A stretch of DNA of 64,000 nucleotides from Gonocerus acuteangulatus (taxonomy: Eukaryota; Arthropoda; Insecta; Hemiptera; Coreidae): assembly GCA_946811695.1 (NCBI GenBank), contig OX328125.1, positions 100,922,533 to 100,986,532 of the forward strand. Direction: 5' to 3'. The notes beneath the pieces were generated by a model. That model was given only the letters and a program-made list of their open reading frames with translations. It did not search any database and was not told the origin of the DNA. This document shows positions 45,074-55,165 of this stretch, in pieces; the stretch's first letter is position 1, and the number at the start of each line of letters is the position of its first letter. Made by a program: the position numbers and the translations under genes.

Positions 45074-45450
45074 TTTTGTCCTTGTTCATTTACAAATGTA
45101 ATTTTTGATGAGTTTATGTCTTCGTTAGTTTAGAAGAATGAGTTGGAAGATAGCGACGAAAGAAGAGCGGAGAGTGTGTAGCGTGGAGCTGAGTGTAGTC
45201 TAGTAGTGAGTAGAGTTAGGCTAGGATTTTCCCTAGCCTAAATAGGCAAGTAGGATTGGGGAATCGTGGGAATTATAGAACAATGCAGGTCTCTTACTAC
45301 TGATGTTCAATTCCGTTGACTAGAGTCTGCTTCCTTTCCTGTACTATGCTTTTCCTCACAACCTCAACGCTCCTTCAGGCATCCATTATGCTGACAACAC
45401 CCTTTATTGTCAGCAGAACTTCAAGTGTACTTCACATTAGCTCACCCTTT
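45074..45450. other. Possible leader or LTR region of the gag element
   Basis: Upstream of gag on the minus strand. Contains GCCTATTTAGGC and a CTAGCCT/AGGCTAG inverted pair. The boundary to the satellite is near 45340. LTR identity is speculative. Confidence 0.25.
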
Positions 45451-45945
45451 AGGAGACCATCACCTTAGCTACCCCTTAAGGCGTACATTATCTCATCCTT
45501 CTAGCAATCATCTTCTTGGCTCAACTATGCAGAACTCTGATCGTAGCACGCCTTCAAACGTCCCGTCCATCATCTCAGCACAGCTTCAAGCATTCATCAG
45601 TCAGCTTAACCTTTAAGAGACCATCACCTTAGCTACCCCTTAAGGCGTACATTATCTCATCCTTCTAGCAATCATCTTCTTTGCTCAACTATGCAGAACT
45701 CTGATCGTAGCACGCCTTCAAACGTCCCGTCCATCATCTCAGCACAGCTTCAAGCATTCATCAGTCAGCTCAACCTTTAAGAGACCATCACCTTAGCTAC
45801 CCCTTTAGGCGTACATTATCTCATCCTTCTAGCAATCATCTTCTTGGCTCAACTATGCAGAACTCTGATCGTAGCACGCCTTCAAACGTCCCGTCCATCA
45901 TCTCAGCACAACTTCAAGCATTCATCAGTCAGCTTATCCTTTAAG
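45451..45945. repeat. 164-bp tandem repeat, about 3 units
   Basis: AGAGACCATCACCTTAGCTA recurs at 45451, 45615 and 45779. Units are about 98% alike and contain CATCATCTCAGCACA words resembling the 27-bp satellite. Confidence 0.95.
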
Positions 45946-46042
45946 TGTCCATTATCTCAGCACTCCTTCAGGCATCCGTTCTCCAGCTTCACGCATCTAT
46001 GAAGTTAGCTCATCTCAACCTACACTGCCTCATTTCACCACA

Positions 46043-46312
46043 ATGCAAAACCACTTCTTAATAGAATTAGAATTATCTAACCTTTTATCCCTTTATGCCT
46101 CTGAGTTTGGCACATCATTGTGCTTAAAAGAAGATTTAAAAGCAGGAGGTGTCATACAAATAGATATTTCAGATATTGAGGTTGGCCAGCGGGAGATTAT
46201 AAAAATAAGGGAAGGAGCTTTGTTTAATGCAAAAAAAAAAAAAAAACTGTTGATTCAGAAAGAAAGAAACAAGTCTAAACATATAGGAAATGATACGTCA
46301 AAACAGCGTTAA
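46043..46312 (+). CDS. Small unrecognised open reading frame
   Basis: An 89-codon frame from ATG at 46043, beginning MQNHFLIELELSNLLSLYAS and containing KEDLKAGGVIQIDISDIEVG, then a poly-Lys stretch from an A run at 46230-46245, ending in TAA. The first 65 residues have balanced, gene-like composition, unlike most AT-driven frames nearby. The end, after the A run, may be out of the original frame. It follows satellite DNA and precedes unannotated sequence. No splice or promoter signal supports it and I recognise no family. It could be an exon remnant, a fragment of a transposable element or chance. Confidence 0.2.
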   Translation: MQNHFLIELELSNLLSLYASEFGTSLCLKEDLKAGGVIQIDISDIEVGQREIIKIREGALFNAKKKKKLLIQKERNKSKHIGNDTSKQR

Positions 46313-46636
46313 TTGTACGCAGCATGGTCCTATCAGACCCATACATGAATAATGAGGATATATATTAAACATGTAATATGCATTATGGAAGCATAGATAG
46401 ATGTATAGTACCAAAAGCAGAGTATCGACCTGTCCGGACATTGGCTAATATCAGATAAACACAATTAGGAGATGTTTAGACTAGAACACCATCAGCTAGT
46501 TTGTTGTTTCACTAATGAGGAATACCTCGGTGAAGTGTTACTACACATCTTGGAGGGTAACCGAGGTATTTATGTAGCCCAGCTGTCAAGGTTGTGTACT
46601 CCATCCACATGATTTGGTTGTACGTTCGGTGTGGGT

Positions 46637-46860
46637 CATATCATCAGCGCAGGCATTTCTATTGGCTTATTCCTATGGGCAATTCGATTGGCTGTTCTTT
46701 CCAGTAACCGTTTTGTTCACTTACTGTTTTTTCACTTTTAGATTTCTGTTTTTGCCGGAAGTTCTATTCATTGTTTCCTGTTTGAGTTCTTGTTGTTTGC
46801 TAGTGTTGTTTGTGCCCTTTGTGCTGTTCTTCTTTCGGCTAGGAAAAGTTGGAAAGGTTA
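46637..46860 (+). repeat. Dispersed copy of the 7.2-kb duplication leader
   Basis: ATCATCAGCGCAGGC, then CATTTCTATTGGCTTATTCC, GTAACCGTTTTGTTCACTT and CCTGTTTGAGTTCTTGTTGT match 7245-7460 with about 80% identity by eye. This shows that the leader is part of a mobile or dispersed repeat. Confidence 0.7.
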
Positions 46861-47499
46861 CCAAACTAACCTTCCCTAAATTGATTTTTTATTTTTACTT
46901 AAATGTTAATAACCATTTATAAAATAATCAGATTATTATCTGCCGATTACCACCCGTCACTTACCAGGTCTAGGGGTGTTGCCTTTTCTTTTTTCCGAAA
47001 GAAAACCCTGCAATCCCCCGTGGTTTGTCTGACTTAAGAGATCAACTTCGTTAATCTACTGAATACCCCCTGAGTATTTTTTTAGGATAATCGACACCGC
47101 TCGACTGGATTGTTCCATTAATGTTAGCTCGAACACATCCTTCAAACTTCAGGCAAATGTGCTCTGGATGTGCCAGCTTTCACTTCAGATGTCAATAGAA
47201 CTGATGGCAGGACGAGGTGCGATCGTTTAGGAGAGCGCACTCGATGTAAACTATTGTATCATTCAAATGACAGCAAGTTCAAAGTAAGTATCATGAGCTG
47301 GATGGTTAAAATCTATAAGAAAATAAAAATAAAAAAGGTGAAGGTGACTTCTAATTTTTTGTTCTAATCTCTTCAGTCAGATCGAACCCCCAGCGAAATA
47401 GATTAAAAGTATTGTGAAAGCTTCTTCGGAAAGGTATTACTGAACATATTTACTTGGATTTGCTTAAAAGGACGGACAGAGAATACGTTTCTTGATGAT
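46861..47499. other. Unassigned spacer
   Basis: No supported feature. Confidence 0.35.
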
Positions 47500-47908
47500 A
47501 AACAAAAAGTGGCTAAACATTACAGAAGCTGGTGGCTAGAGGGTGCTACTTGCATGCTGATTTCCATCAACACACACCTTATCAAGAGTGGAATCATTAC
47601 GAAACTGACAAACAGACTGAAAAAGCTTCCTTTGGTGAAATTCATCACCAAGTGGAACAGACCCAAAATAATACTCAAGGCAGGGCCGCCACATCTCAGA
47701 GCCGGGCCCAAGACCAGATCACGGGCCCCCACTTCTCAGAGCCAGAATGAAAACTCTAGTACTTTGCTATAGTACTTTGGACATTTTAAAATTATTTTCA
47801 TCTTGAGTTTTGAACGAAATGAGAATAAAAGCCGACAATGGGTGCAGCAAAGGTCACTTTCGGTACTTGTAGTTTTATTACGACTCCTAATGAAATATAC
47901 TATCCCAA

Positions 47909-50037
47909 AAAAAAACATAAATGTGAAATAGAGGCCAAGTTTCTCCAAAACTAAACATTGCCAACTTTAAGAATATACCTATTTGAGGAAAGTGATATTT
48001 TAGTAACTGGATATAAGTATTTTTATTGTTGTTTTTAAAGGTCAGTTGAAGTGTTTTTACTGTTCTTAGTAAGTAACTATGAGGTCTTCCAAGTAATGAA
48101 CTTTGACATTTCTTTCTTGTATCATCTCTTTTATTGGCAAATATTTTTGGTTGAAAATATGGTGCACTTAATGCACTAACTCATACTACTTTTTTGGAGT
48201 GTAGGATGGTAAGGCGTTTTGGGGGGGGGTTTAGGAGGGGATATTCCTGGGGAAGGGAGTGTTTCTTTGTGGGGGGAGGAACTTGGCCTCTATTTCACAT
48301 TTATGTTTTTTTTTTCGGATCTCATTACTTTTTTCTAAGTATTAATTAAAATTTAGTTGCCGCATACCTACTGGCTTTTATACTTCAAAACCAGGGTCTT
48401 TGGATTCTGCATAAAGTTCTCCTTACTGCTTTATATTTGATACCAATAATCAACCTACATACATCTAATCACTAGACTAGAAAAGTTAGAAGCTCTTCCA
48501 GATGATATTACTAGAGGACAAATTGATTGCTCTTTTAACTAAACTATTACACTGTAAAACACAGGAACCTTATCCCGAGGATAAAGATCACAATAGGGAA
48601 GGTGTAGAAGGCCTTCAAGAAAAAGATAAGAACTGGGTTTGTGATCCTAAACTTCGTAATTTAGAAGATGGCTCGACTATGAAAAACTTAGTATCTGCTT
48701 TGAAGTATATTATGCAGTTAACCCCTACGACTTTATTTACTACATTTATGAAATAAGTCACAACTGTCGTTGTTAAGATGCGTCGAAATGTTTTTTAAAA
48801 CAACAAATATAGGTTCTCCTTGCCAAGACGATTCATTTGATACCCCACATGATGGGTTTCAGAAGGAATGATGGCTTTCCGATGGAACAAAAAGCACAAA
48901 ACGTCATAGGTAATATGACACTACCGTATCAAGACCTTCCTGCGTGCCAAGTTTGGTCAAAATAGGCCAAACGGTGTGAATTTGTATAAGGAACAAACAT
49001 ACAGACAGACAGCTGAAAGACCTTTTTACCTTGCCTAGTGCATTTCCCGGGCCAAGGCCTACCTGTGTGCCAAGTTTGGTCAAAATCGGTCAAACGGAGT
49101 GAATTTGTGTAAGGAACAAACATGCAGACAGACAGCTGATAGACGATTTTTACCTAGCCTATGACACTACCAGGATAAAGACCTACCCATGTACCATGTT
49201 TGGTCAAAATCGATCAAATCGTGTGGATTTGTGTAAGGAATAAACAGTTAGGCAAACAGCTGATAGACGAGTTTGAACTAGCCTATGACACTCCCCGGAT
49301 CAAGACCGACATGTGTGTCAAATTTTTTCAAAATCGGTCAAACGGTGTGTATTTGTATAAGGAACAAACAGACAGACAGACAGCTGATAGACAATTTAAC
49401 CTAGCCTATGATTCTCCCCGTATCAAGACCCATCTGTGTCCCAAGTTTGGTCAAAATCGGTCAAACGGTACGAATTTTTATAAGGAACAAACATACAGAC
49501 AGAGAGCTGGTATAAGATTTTGACCGAGCCTTTATGCGTCTAATTGTTTCTTAAAACATCAAATATAGGTTCTTCATACCGAGACGATTCATTTGATACC
49601 CCACATCATGGGTTTCGGACGGAATGACGGGTTTCCGAAGGAAGTACAAAACTGGCACGCCCCCGCCCCGGAAGCTGATTCAAACACAACTTTTCAGGAT
49701 TATTCGATTTTTTCCTTTAAAAACACCTTAATGTCTATCATCATGCAAAATTTCAAGTCTCTAGCATCATTGGAAGTGCCTAATAATTCTGATGAGTGAG
49801 TGAGTCCTATAAATCCCGATTTTCGATCGCTTATATCTCAGAAACTATTCGAGATAGAATTATGAAAATTTCCAGTTTTACTCACATCTAGTAGTATAAT
49901 AATAAAAATTTCATAACTTTATCTTTACCTGGTTGAAAGTTATGAGAGGGCAAAAATCGGCTCTAAGACCGCCTGTAATGTAAACACAGTATGCTTAGGC
50001 CGGAAATTGGCCTGGCGCACTACCGTGCGCCTAGATT
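47909..50037 (+). mobile_element. Family C element, forward copy nested in hAT
   Basis: Begins CCCAAAAAAAAACATAAATG (47909). The 400-bp 5' unit ends in the inverted GGCCTCTATTTCACATTTAT (48289-48308). Next come a shared frame (48502-48756), CCCACATGATGGGTTTCAGA, the family D array (48920-49520) and a 3' hairpin GGCGCAC-TACC-GTGCGCC with TAG at 50033. AGGCCAAGTT in the 5' part is matched inverted near the 3' hairpin. Confidence 0.7.
48502..48756 (+). pseudogene. Unrecognised frame carried by family C, second copy
   Basis: Starts MILLEDKLIALLTKLLHCKT and continues through EPYPEDKDHN, WVCDPKLRN, LVSALKYIMQL and a short extension to a TAA. It is 84 codons. Compared with the minus-strand copy at 39083-39289 it has an in-frame deletion after KDKN (the other reads ENKDDTFWV) and an extra residue before DGST. 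In-frame differences hint at past coding constraint. Sequence just before the ATG (AAGCTCTTCCAGATGATATT) also aligns between copies and may be coding (KLEALPDD), so the original protein probably began earlier. The family is unknown. Confidence 0.4.
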
Positions 50038-50372
50038 CTGGGACTGTACTTGTTTTGTCGTTTATGCACATTAAAAAAAATATAGATCCCATCCCAATAA
50101 ATATAGGCTACGCCCGTCTATATTTTTAACCCCCAATCTTTTTACAAGCTCATAACCTATACATTTTTTCCAATTAGCGAGGCCCGGCCTGGGCCTCCAC
50201 GGCGCCCGGGAAAACTGTACCCGGTTGTTGTCCCCCCCCCCCCCCCATGTGGCGGCCCTGACTCAAGGAAGACTTACAAATGAATGGGTATAATGCCAAG
50301 GAGGTCGAAGCAGCCGTCGCACAGTGGGACAAACGACATTTCGTGTTTCAAGGAAGGCCTCTAAATCTTAAC

Positions 50373-50589
50373 CGATTTCAATGCATATTTTTTTTAAATG
50401 AAAGCTAATAACATTTAAAGCATCTTTGTCTAGCGAGAATTGTGTTTTTTGATTACGTGAAAAAAGAAACAGCTATTTTAGTTTTGGTGTTTCGCAAGAT
50501 TTTAGGCGCCACAACAGTAAACTGCCTTTACTTCAACAGTAAACGGAAATTACTTTCAAAGTTCGCTTTAGGAAAACACTATTACCAAT
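50373..50589. other. Spacer after the Penelope-like relic
   Basis: No feature recognised. Confidence 0.35.
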
Positions 50590-50785
50590 ATGAATCTTAT
50601 TTTTACTAAAATACTCGTTCAACAGAACGAAATTAACACTTTCGATTTTTTAAGCAATTATTTCTCTGACAAAGATCGGCCCATCAATTGCTTCAGAAAT
50701 TTTTTTACAGAGAATTTAGTAAGCTTGGTGACCTCACACTTACCACGATTTCCCAAATGTTATCGAGATATTTTATACGCCTGTA
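50590..50785 (+). repeat. Family A fragment
   Basis: AAGCAATTATTTCTCTGACA, GAGAATTTAGTAAGCTT, CACTTACCACGATTTCCC and TATCGAGATATTTTA match the internal part of family A (compare 1497-1625). Confidence 0.6.
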
Positions 50786-50879
50786 TTACTACTGATCTCT
50801 GTACTGAACGAATTTGTGCTCTCAATGGCCGGAATAAAAATTCCAAATCAAACGAAATAATACGAGATTTCGTCTTGGC

Positions 50880-51668
50880 CTTTTTCTCCAATGTTTCTCA
50901 TGCCAGACGACCAGCTAACGCCTGCAAGTTCTCCAATGTTTCTCATGCCAGACGACCAGCTAACGCCTGCAAGTTTCAATCGATGAATTGCTTATTTTGT
51001 CTTGGCCTTTTTCTCCAATGTTTCTTATGCCAGACGACCAGCTAACGCCTGCAAGTTTCAATCGATGAATTGCTTATTTTGTCTTGGCCTTTTTCTCCAA
51101 TGTTTCTTATGCCAGACGACCAGCTAACGCCTGCAAGTTCTCCAATGTTTCTCATGCCAGACGACCAGCAAACGCCTGCAAGTTTCAATCGATGAATTGC
51201 TTATTTTGTCTTGGCCTTTTTCTCCAATGTTTCTCATGCCAGACGACCAGCTAACGCCTGTAAGTTCTCCAATGTTTCTCATGCCAGACGACCAGCTAAC
51301 GCCTGCAAGTTTCAATCGATGAATTGCTTATTTTGTCTTGGCCTTTTTCTCCAATGTTTCTCATGCCAGACGACCAGCTAACGCCTGCAAGTTTCAATCG
51401 ATGAATTGCTTATTTTGTCTTGGCCTTTTTCTCCAATGTTTCTTATGCCAGACGACCAGCTAACGCCTGCAAGTTCTCCAATGTTTCTCGTGCCAGACGA
51501 CCAGCTAACGCCTGCAAGTTTCAATCGATGAATTGCTTATTTTGTCTTGGCCTTTTTCTCCAATGTTTCTCATGCCAGACGACCAGCTAACGCCTGCAAG
51601 TTCTCCAATGTTTCTCATGCCAGACGACCAGCTAACGCCTGCAAGTTTCAATCGATGAATTGCTTATT
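50880..51668. repeat. Two-module satellite (45-bp A, 37-bp B) with higher-order order
   Basis: Module A is CTCCAATGTTTCTCATGCCA plus GACGACCAGCTAACGCCTGCAAGTT. Module B is TCAATCGATGAATTGCTTAT plus TTTGTCTTGGCCTTTTT. The order is AAB-AB-AAB-AAB-AB-AAB-AAB. Single-A blocks start at 51013 and 51349, a spacing of 336 bp. The array lies between opposed family A fragments. Confidence 0.93.
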
Positions 51669-51742
51669 TTAACTGTAGATGTCTTATGGCTTTTTCCACT
51701 AAATTAGTTAAACAATTTTTGGCGAATTAAAATATAACCATT

Positions 51743-52158
51743 TTAGCGCGGTCCTCCCTTATTCCATCGGGAGGAAACCCGCCTATAAGGTTGACCTCAT
51801 GACGCAATTCGGAAGTGCCGACTAGAAAATTTCGTTTCAGATCCCATGGACCACGAATAAACGGTGGTTCAAATTTGTTTGTGTTTATGTATATATTTGT
51901 TTGTTCGCTATCTAACCGGCTCAAAAATGGTCCTATTTTGATGAAATTTGGTACATAAATCTTTCGTCTAATTTGAAAGGTCAAGTTCCTTAACCAGGAG
52001 AATCAGTCCACTTGAACATGGTTTTTGGAGCGAAATTTAACGGTTACGTTTTCGAGTTAATATGCTTGCAGATACTCGTTTTATAGGTTCCTTAGCGTAA
52101 GAAATCGAATGAAACCATTTTCATAGCGATATCTGTAAACGTTTTCTCGAAAGATAAA
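51743..52158 (-). mobile_element. Family A element, 3' part
   Basis: Reverse orientation: TTAGCGCGGTCCTCCC hairpin, GTTGACCTCATGACGCAATT, TTCGTTTCAGATCCC, GTTTGTTTGTGTTTATGTAT in place of the TA array, then the core with GGTCAAGTTCCTTAACCAGG. It ends near 52158. Confidence 0.65.
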
Positions 52159-52799
52159 AAATTACATAATTAAACACTCTATTTTCAGTGTTGGTACACA
52201 CAACATTGGTAGTAAAGCCAATACCCGCATAGCTGGGATTTACCAGTCCTTGTGTTCACAGAGATCATGTTCCATAAATATTATGCCAATGCAAAGACAT
52301 ATAACGAGATATTATTTTAAAAACAAATTTAAAAAAAAAAAAATGGCGACAAACCTCTCAAAACACTAAATATAATAAATCATAATCATGAGTCTTATGC
52401 CATACACTCTGCTCGGAACCTCTCCTTACCTTATTTATATAGATGTTTGAATTGTTCGCAAAGCATATTTGATTTATTCTAGTTTTCTAAAAAGCAATTA
52501 TTTCAGATATTTTTTTATGTGATCCAGTGTATCCGATTATTTTTTATTTCTAGATGCAATGATAAGACAACAGAAGAAAAAGCCTGAGAACTGCATGTCC
52601 AAGTTACCAAATGTTAGAAGAGACAGTAGATTTTATTTAATATTTTGTGTCTAATCACTTTTATAATGAAGACATTATAAAAGTGAACATTATTATGTCT
52701 ACATTTAGTAGACATATTTTACTAAATTATGAAAAAAGATTGAAAATCTAACAAAATTATTTCCATATGATTCTAAAGGCACCATCAAATTGATATGAT
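52159..52799. other. AT-rich spacer with one perfect hairpin
   Basis: CACTTTTATAATG at 52656-52668 and its exact inverse at 52673-52685 form a 13-bp stem with a 4-nt loop. Otherwise unassigned. Confidence 0.5.
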
Positions 52800-53960
52800 T
52801 TCCTCCAATTTCAGATTTCTGGTGTCCGCAAGTCCTCCTCAAGGTCGTCAAGCAACCTCTGTCTTAGTCTGCCCCTCTTTCTTTTATCACCAGGTAGACG
52901 ATATAGCATCATTTTAGGTACCCTGCAGGGTTCCATTCCAGGGTGTCTACTAATTTTGTGAAAGCCAGTTTTGTGACTTTTTCATGACTTGAAATGCAAA
53001 TATCATGCCCATTAAAATGAAAATAATTTCACTTAATAAGAAAAAGCCTTAACTTTTAGCTTAAAATTATTTGTAGCCTTACATGGATTAAGGGATAGCC
53101 GTGATATCTATAAATTTACAAATTAACATATATTTAAAACAATTAATAAAACTATGTAAAATCTAAATCATATGTTAAAGAGAATAGTTTACATTAATTT
53201 TAAAAGATAAGAAACGATGATAATAACAATTTTAGAATTTCTATAGAATTAGCAGCGAAATAAATATTGAGCAACGACAGCAGAATTCAAAATTTCTAAA
53301 AATATTACTAACTAAATATTTATTATCAATGTACATAATTTAGTAAATTAAAGTGAAAACAATTTCAATATTTAAGACTGTTTGAAAAACTCTGAATATG
53401 AATAAAGACAACTAAAAATATACGTAAATAATGTTTCCTTGATGTGTAAATGCTAGAACAAAGGAATCGGTAACAGAGGAAGGAGTAGGGGAGGCCGATA
53501 GAATTATTGCCGTGCGATAACAGCGGCAACGACGAATGCACGAAAGTCCTAGAACTACGTTAGAGTCCGATAAAACTGAAATTTCGTGACATCGTTTCAA
53601 AATTCATGACTTTTTCATGCAGTAGACACCCTGCATTCTTTCCACGTGGCCTAACCATCGTAGTCTACCTTTCTTGATGACATAGAGGATGTCAGGCTCG
53701 CCATACAGTTCCGTTAGTTCAGCATTGCTTCTCCACCTGTGCTGATCTGTTACGGCTCCAAAAATCTTTCTTCGTCTTTTCCAGATCAGCAGAGCTCTTT
53801 TTATTTCTTTGGTGAGAGTCCACGTTTTGCTGCCATCTACTACAACTGGTGTTATTGCTGTTTTATACCATAAGATTTTGCTTTCCTGGAGAGACTTTTG
53901 TATCGGAGAGCTTTTTGCAGGGCATTGAAACATCTGTATCCTGCAACCACTCTACCCTTA
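52800..53960 (-). pseudogene. RTE-like LINE C-terminal fragment split by a DNA transposon
   Basis: On the minus strand, from 53960: GYRCFNALQKALRYKSLSRK, a frameshift, then YKTAITPVVVDGSKTWTLTK, AELTELYGEPDILYVIKKGR and LRWLGHVERM at 53634. This is the typical connection region after the RT of many insect endonuclease-RT LINEs ('YKTLIRPVVLYGSETW...RLRWLGHVERM'). The frame then meets the transposon at 52939-53633. On its far side the protein resumes EPCRVPKMMLYRLPGDKRKR, LDDLEEDL, and a stop near 52812. Deleting the transposon with one 5-bp target copy rejoins the frame. Polymerase motifs are missing, so it is a truncated copy hit later by a second element. Confidence 0.8.
52939..53633. mobile_element. 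CAGGGTG-ended DNA transposon, 5-bp duplication, copy 1
   Basis: The inverted ends CAGGGTGTCTACT and AGTAGACACCCTG are flanked by CATTC (52934-52938, 53634-53638). The 695-bp element has CATGACTTTTTCATG-like words in both subterminal regions and no transposase. The ends recall hAT-like elements, but the duplication is 5 bp, not 8. The superfamily is left open. Confidence 0.9.
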
Positions 53961-54513
53961 ATTTAAAAAAAAATGTTTAAAAAATGAATTGACAGTTTGT
54001 TTAAAAAATAGTATATTTCTTAACTATTGCTACAGGAATCACAAGAATGAGGTAATAAATAATGTAAAAAAATTATAACAAGCAAATAGAATGTCTCAAA
54101 TTAATAATTTACATGGTAACTAAGTTTTCTTAATTTTTTGTAATTATAAAAAAATAACTTCTGCCTAAGAAGCTAAAATAATTTATGCATAAACAATTAT
54201 AATATGACTAGATTATTTAACAACAGTCTATATTCCATGAAGCTCTTCTAAAATTATCTAGTATAATTCCTGGACATAGTGGAACAATGAAACATGTAAA
54301 CATTCAGAGTTTAAAAAATTAAAATTATGATTCTAATTACTGATTAAAGGTGTAATTTGTGATACATCGTTTTCAATTATACATCGTCTGTAAAAAACCA
54401 TTGAAAAATATGCTAGCGATTATATTCCACTTCTGCCTACCACAAATAATTAATTTCACTATATGATCATATAAAGCCTATTATTCTGTGTTATCTTATT
54501 TACTGGTATTACA
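53961..54513. other. Unassigned AT-rich spacer
   Basis: No supported feature. Confidence 0.4.
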
Positions 54514-55161
54514 CCCTTTCATTACTGCAGACTGCTGTAGAAGTTAGGGGGCGCGTTGCCCCTGGAACAGTGGGCTTGTACAGCAGTCCGACCCTCCTCT
54601 CTCGTTTACCGGCTCCCTATGGCTGAATTTTCCAGGGGTTCAACCTTGAGCTGTTAAGTAAGGACTGAGGGAAGCTTTAGCTATTTCTTTCACCACTAGT
54701 TGTAGGGGGAATTAACTCTTTGATTTGTTACGAGGGAGCTAGCTTCCTGGGACGGGCTCACCAGGTTGACAAATATACCTGTTATTGTCACTAAGAGCAG
54801 AAAAACGGGTTTGTTTATTTTGTTTTTTAATAAAAAAGAGGTTATTTATATATTTAGCTTCAAAGATTAGTACATATATCAAAAAAATGTAACTCTTTGT
54901 ATGAAAAAATATAGTCTATAAAAAAAATTATTGGAGCATATAATTAGATAATTCAACCTAAATATTCAGAGCTAAAAAGTAAAAGTAAATAAATAATAAA
55001 ATAAAGCTTTCCTACAATTCGAAATTTTAACGAAAGGAATTATATGAAAGGGTTCACACAGATAGAGGAGGGCGAGAATAGCGTCGTAACAGGGGCTCGG
55101 ACAGGTAGAGAGATCATCGTACTGCAGGGTGCCCCTACCACTCGCCGAAGAATGGTAAGGG
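54514..55161. mobile_element. piggyBac-like element, degenerate left end
   Basis: CCCTTTCATTACTGCAGACT at the left and ATGGTAAGGG at the right, with TTAA intact at 55162-55165 and degraded on the left. CTTGTACAGCAGTC inside the left end matches the element at 24841. The right part has GGCTCGGACAGG and GCAGGGTGCCCC blocks. Non-autonomous. Confidence 0.6.
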
Positions 55162-55165
55162 TTAA

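Larger units (their letters stand above)
47681..50260. mobile_element. hAT element with perfect 8-bp target duplication, carrying family C
   Basis: CAGGGCCGCCACAT at 47681 and ATGTGGCGGCCCTG ending at 50260 are perfect 14-bp inverted ends flanked by ACTCAAGG (47673-47680, 50261-50268). Subterminal parts are GC-rich (AGAGCCGGGCCCAAG; GCGAGGCCCGGCCTGGGCC). No transposase remains. Most of the interior is the family C copy at 47909-50037. Confidence 0.93.
47500..50372 (+). pseudogene. Penelope-like reverse transcriptase relic, split by a hAT element
   Basis: The left part (47500-47680) has GCYLHADFHQHTP in one frame and, after a frameshift, SGIITKLTNRLKKLPLV. These correspond to the 'YLH..S.HH..' and 'GII.TL..RA..L' stretches that lie C-terminal to the polymerase motifs in Penelope-like RTs. 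The frame then runs to the insertion point. Beyond the hAT element (50269-50370) the same frame continues EDLQMNGYNAKEVEAAV, the usual '..L..NGY....I..A' block. Removing the insertion together with one 8-bp target copy joins the two parts in frame. The catalytic motifs and the GIY-YIG endonuclease are not seen, so it is a truncated, dead copy. Family assignment rests on these short motifs from memory and is moderate. Confidence 0.5.
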
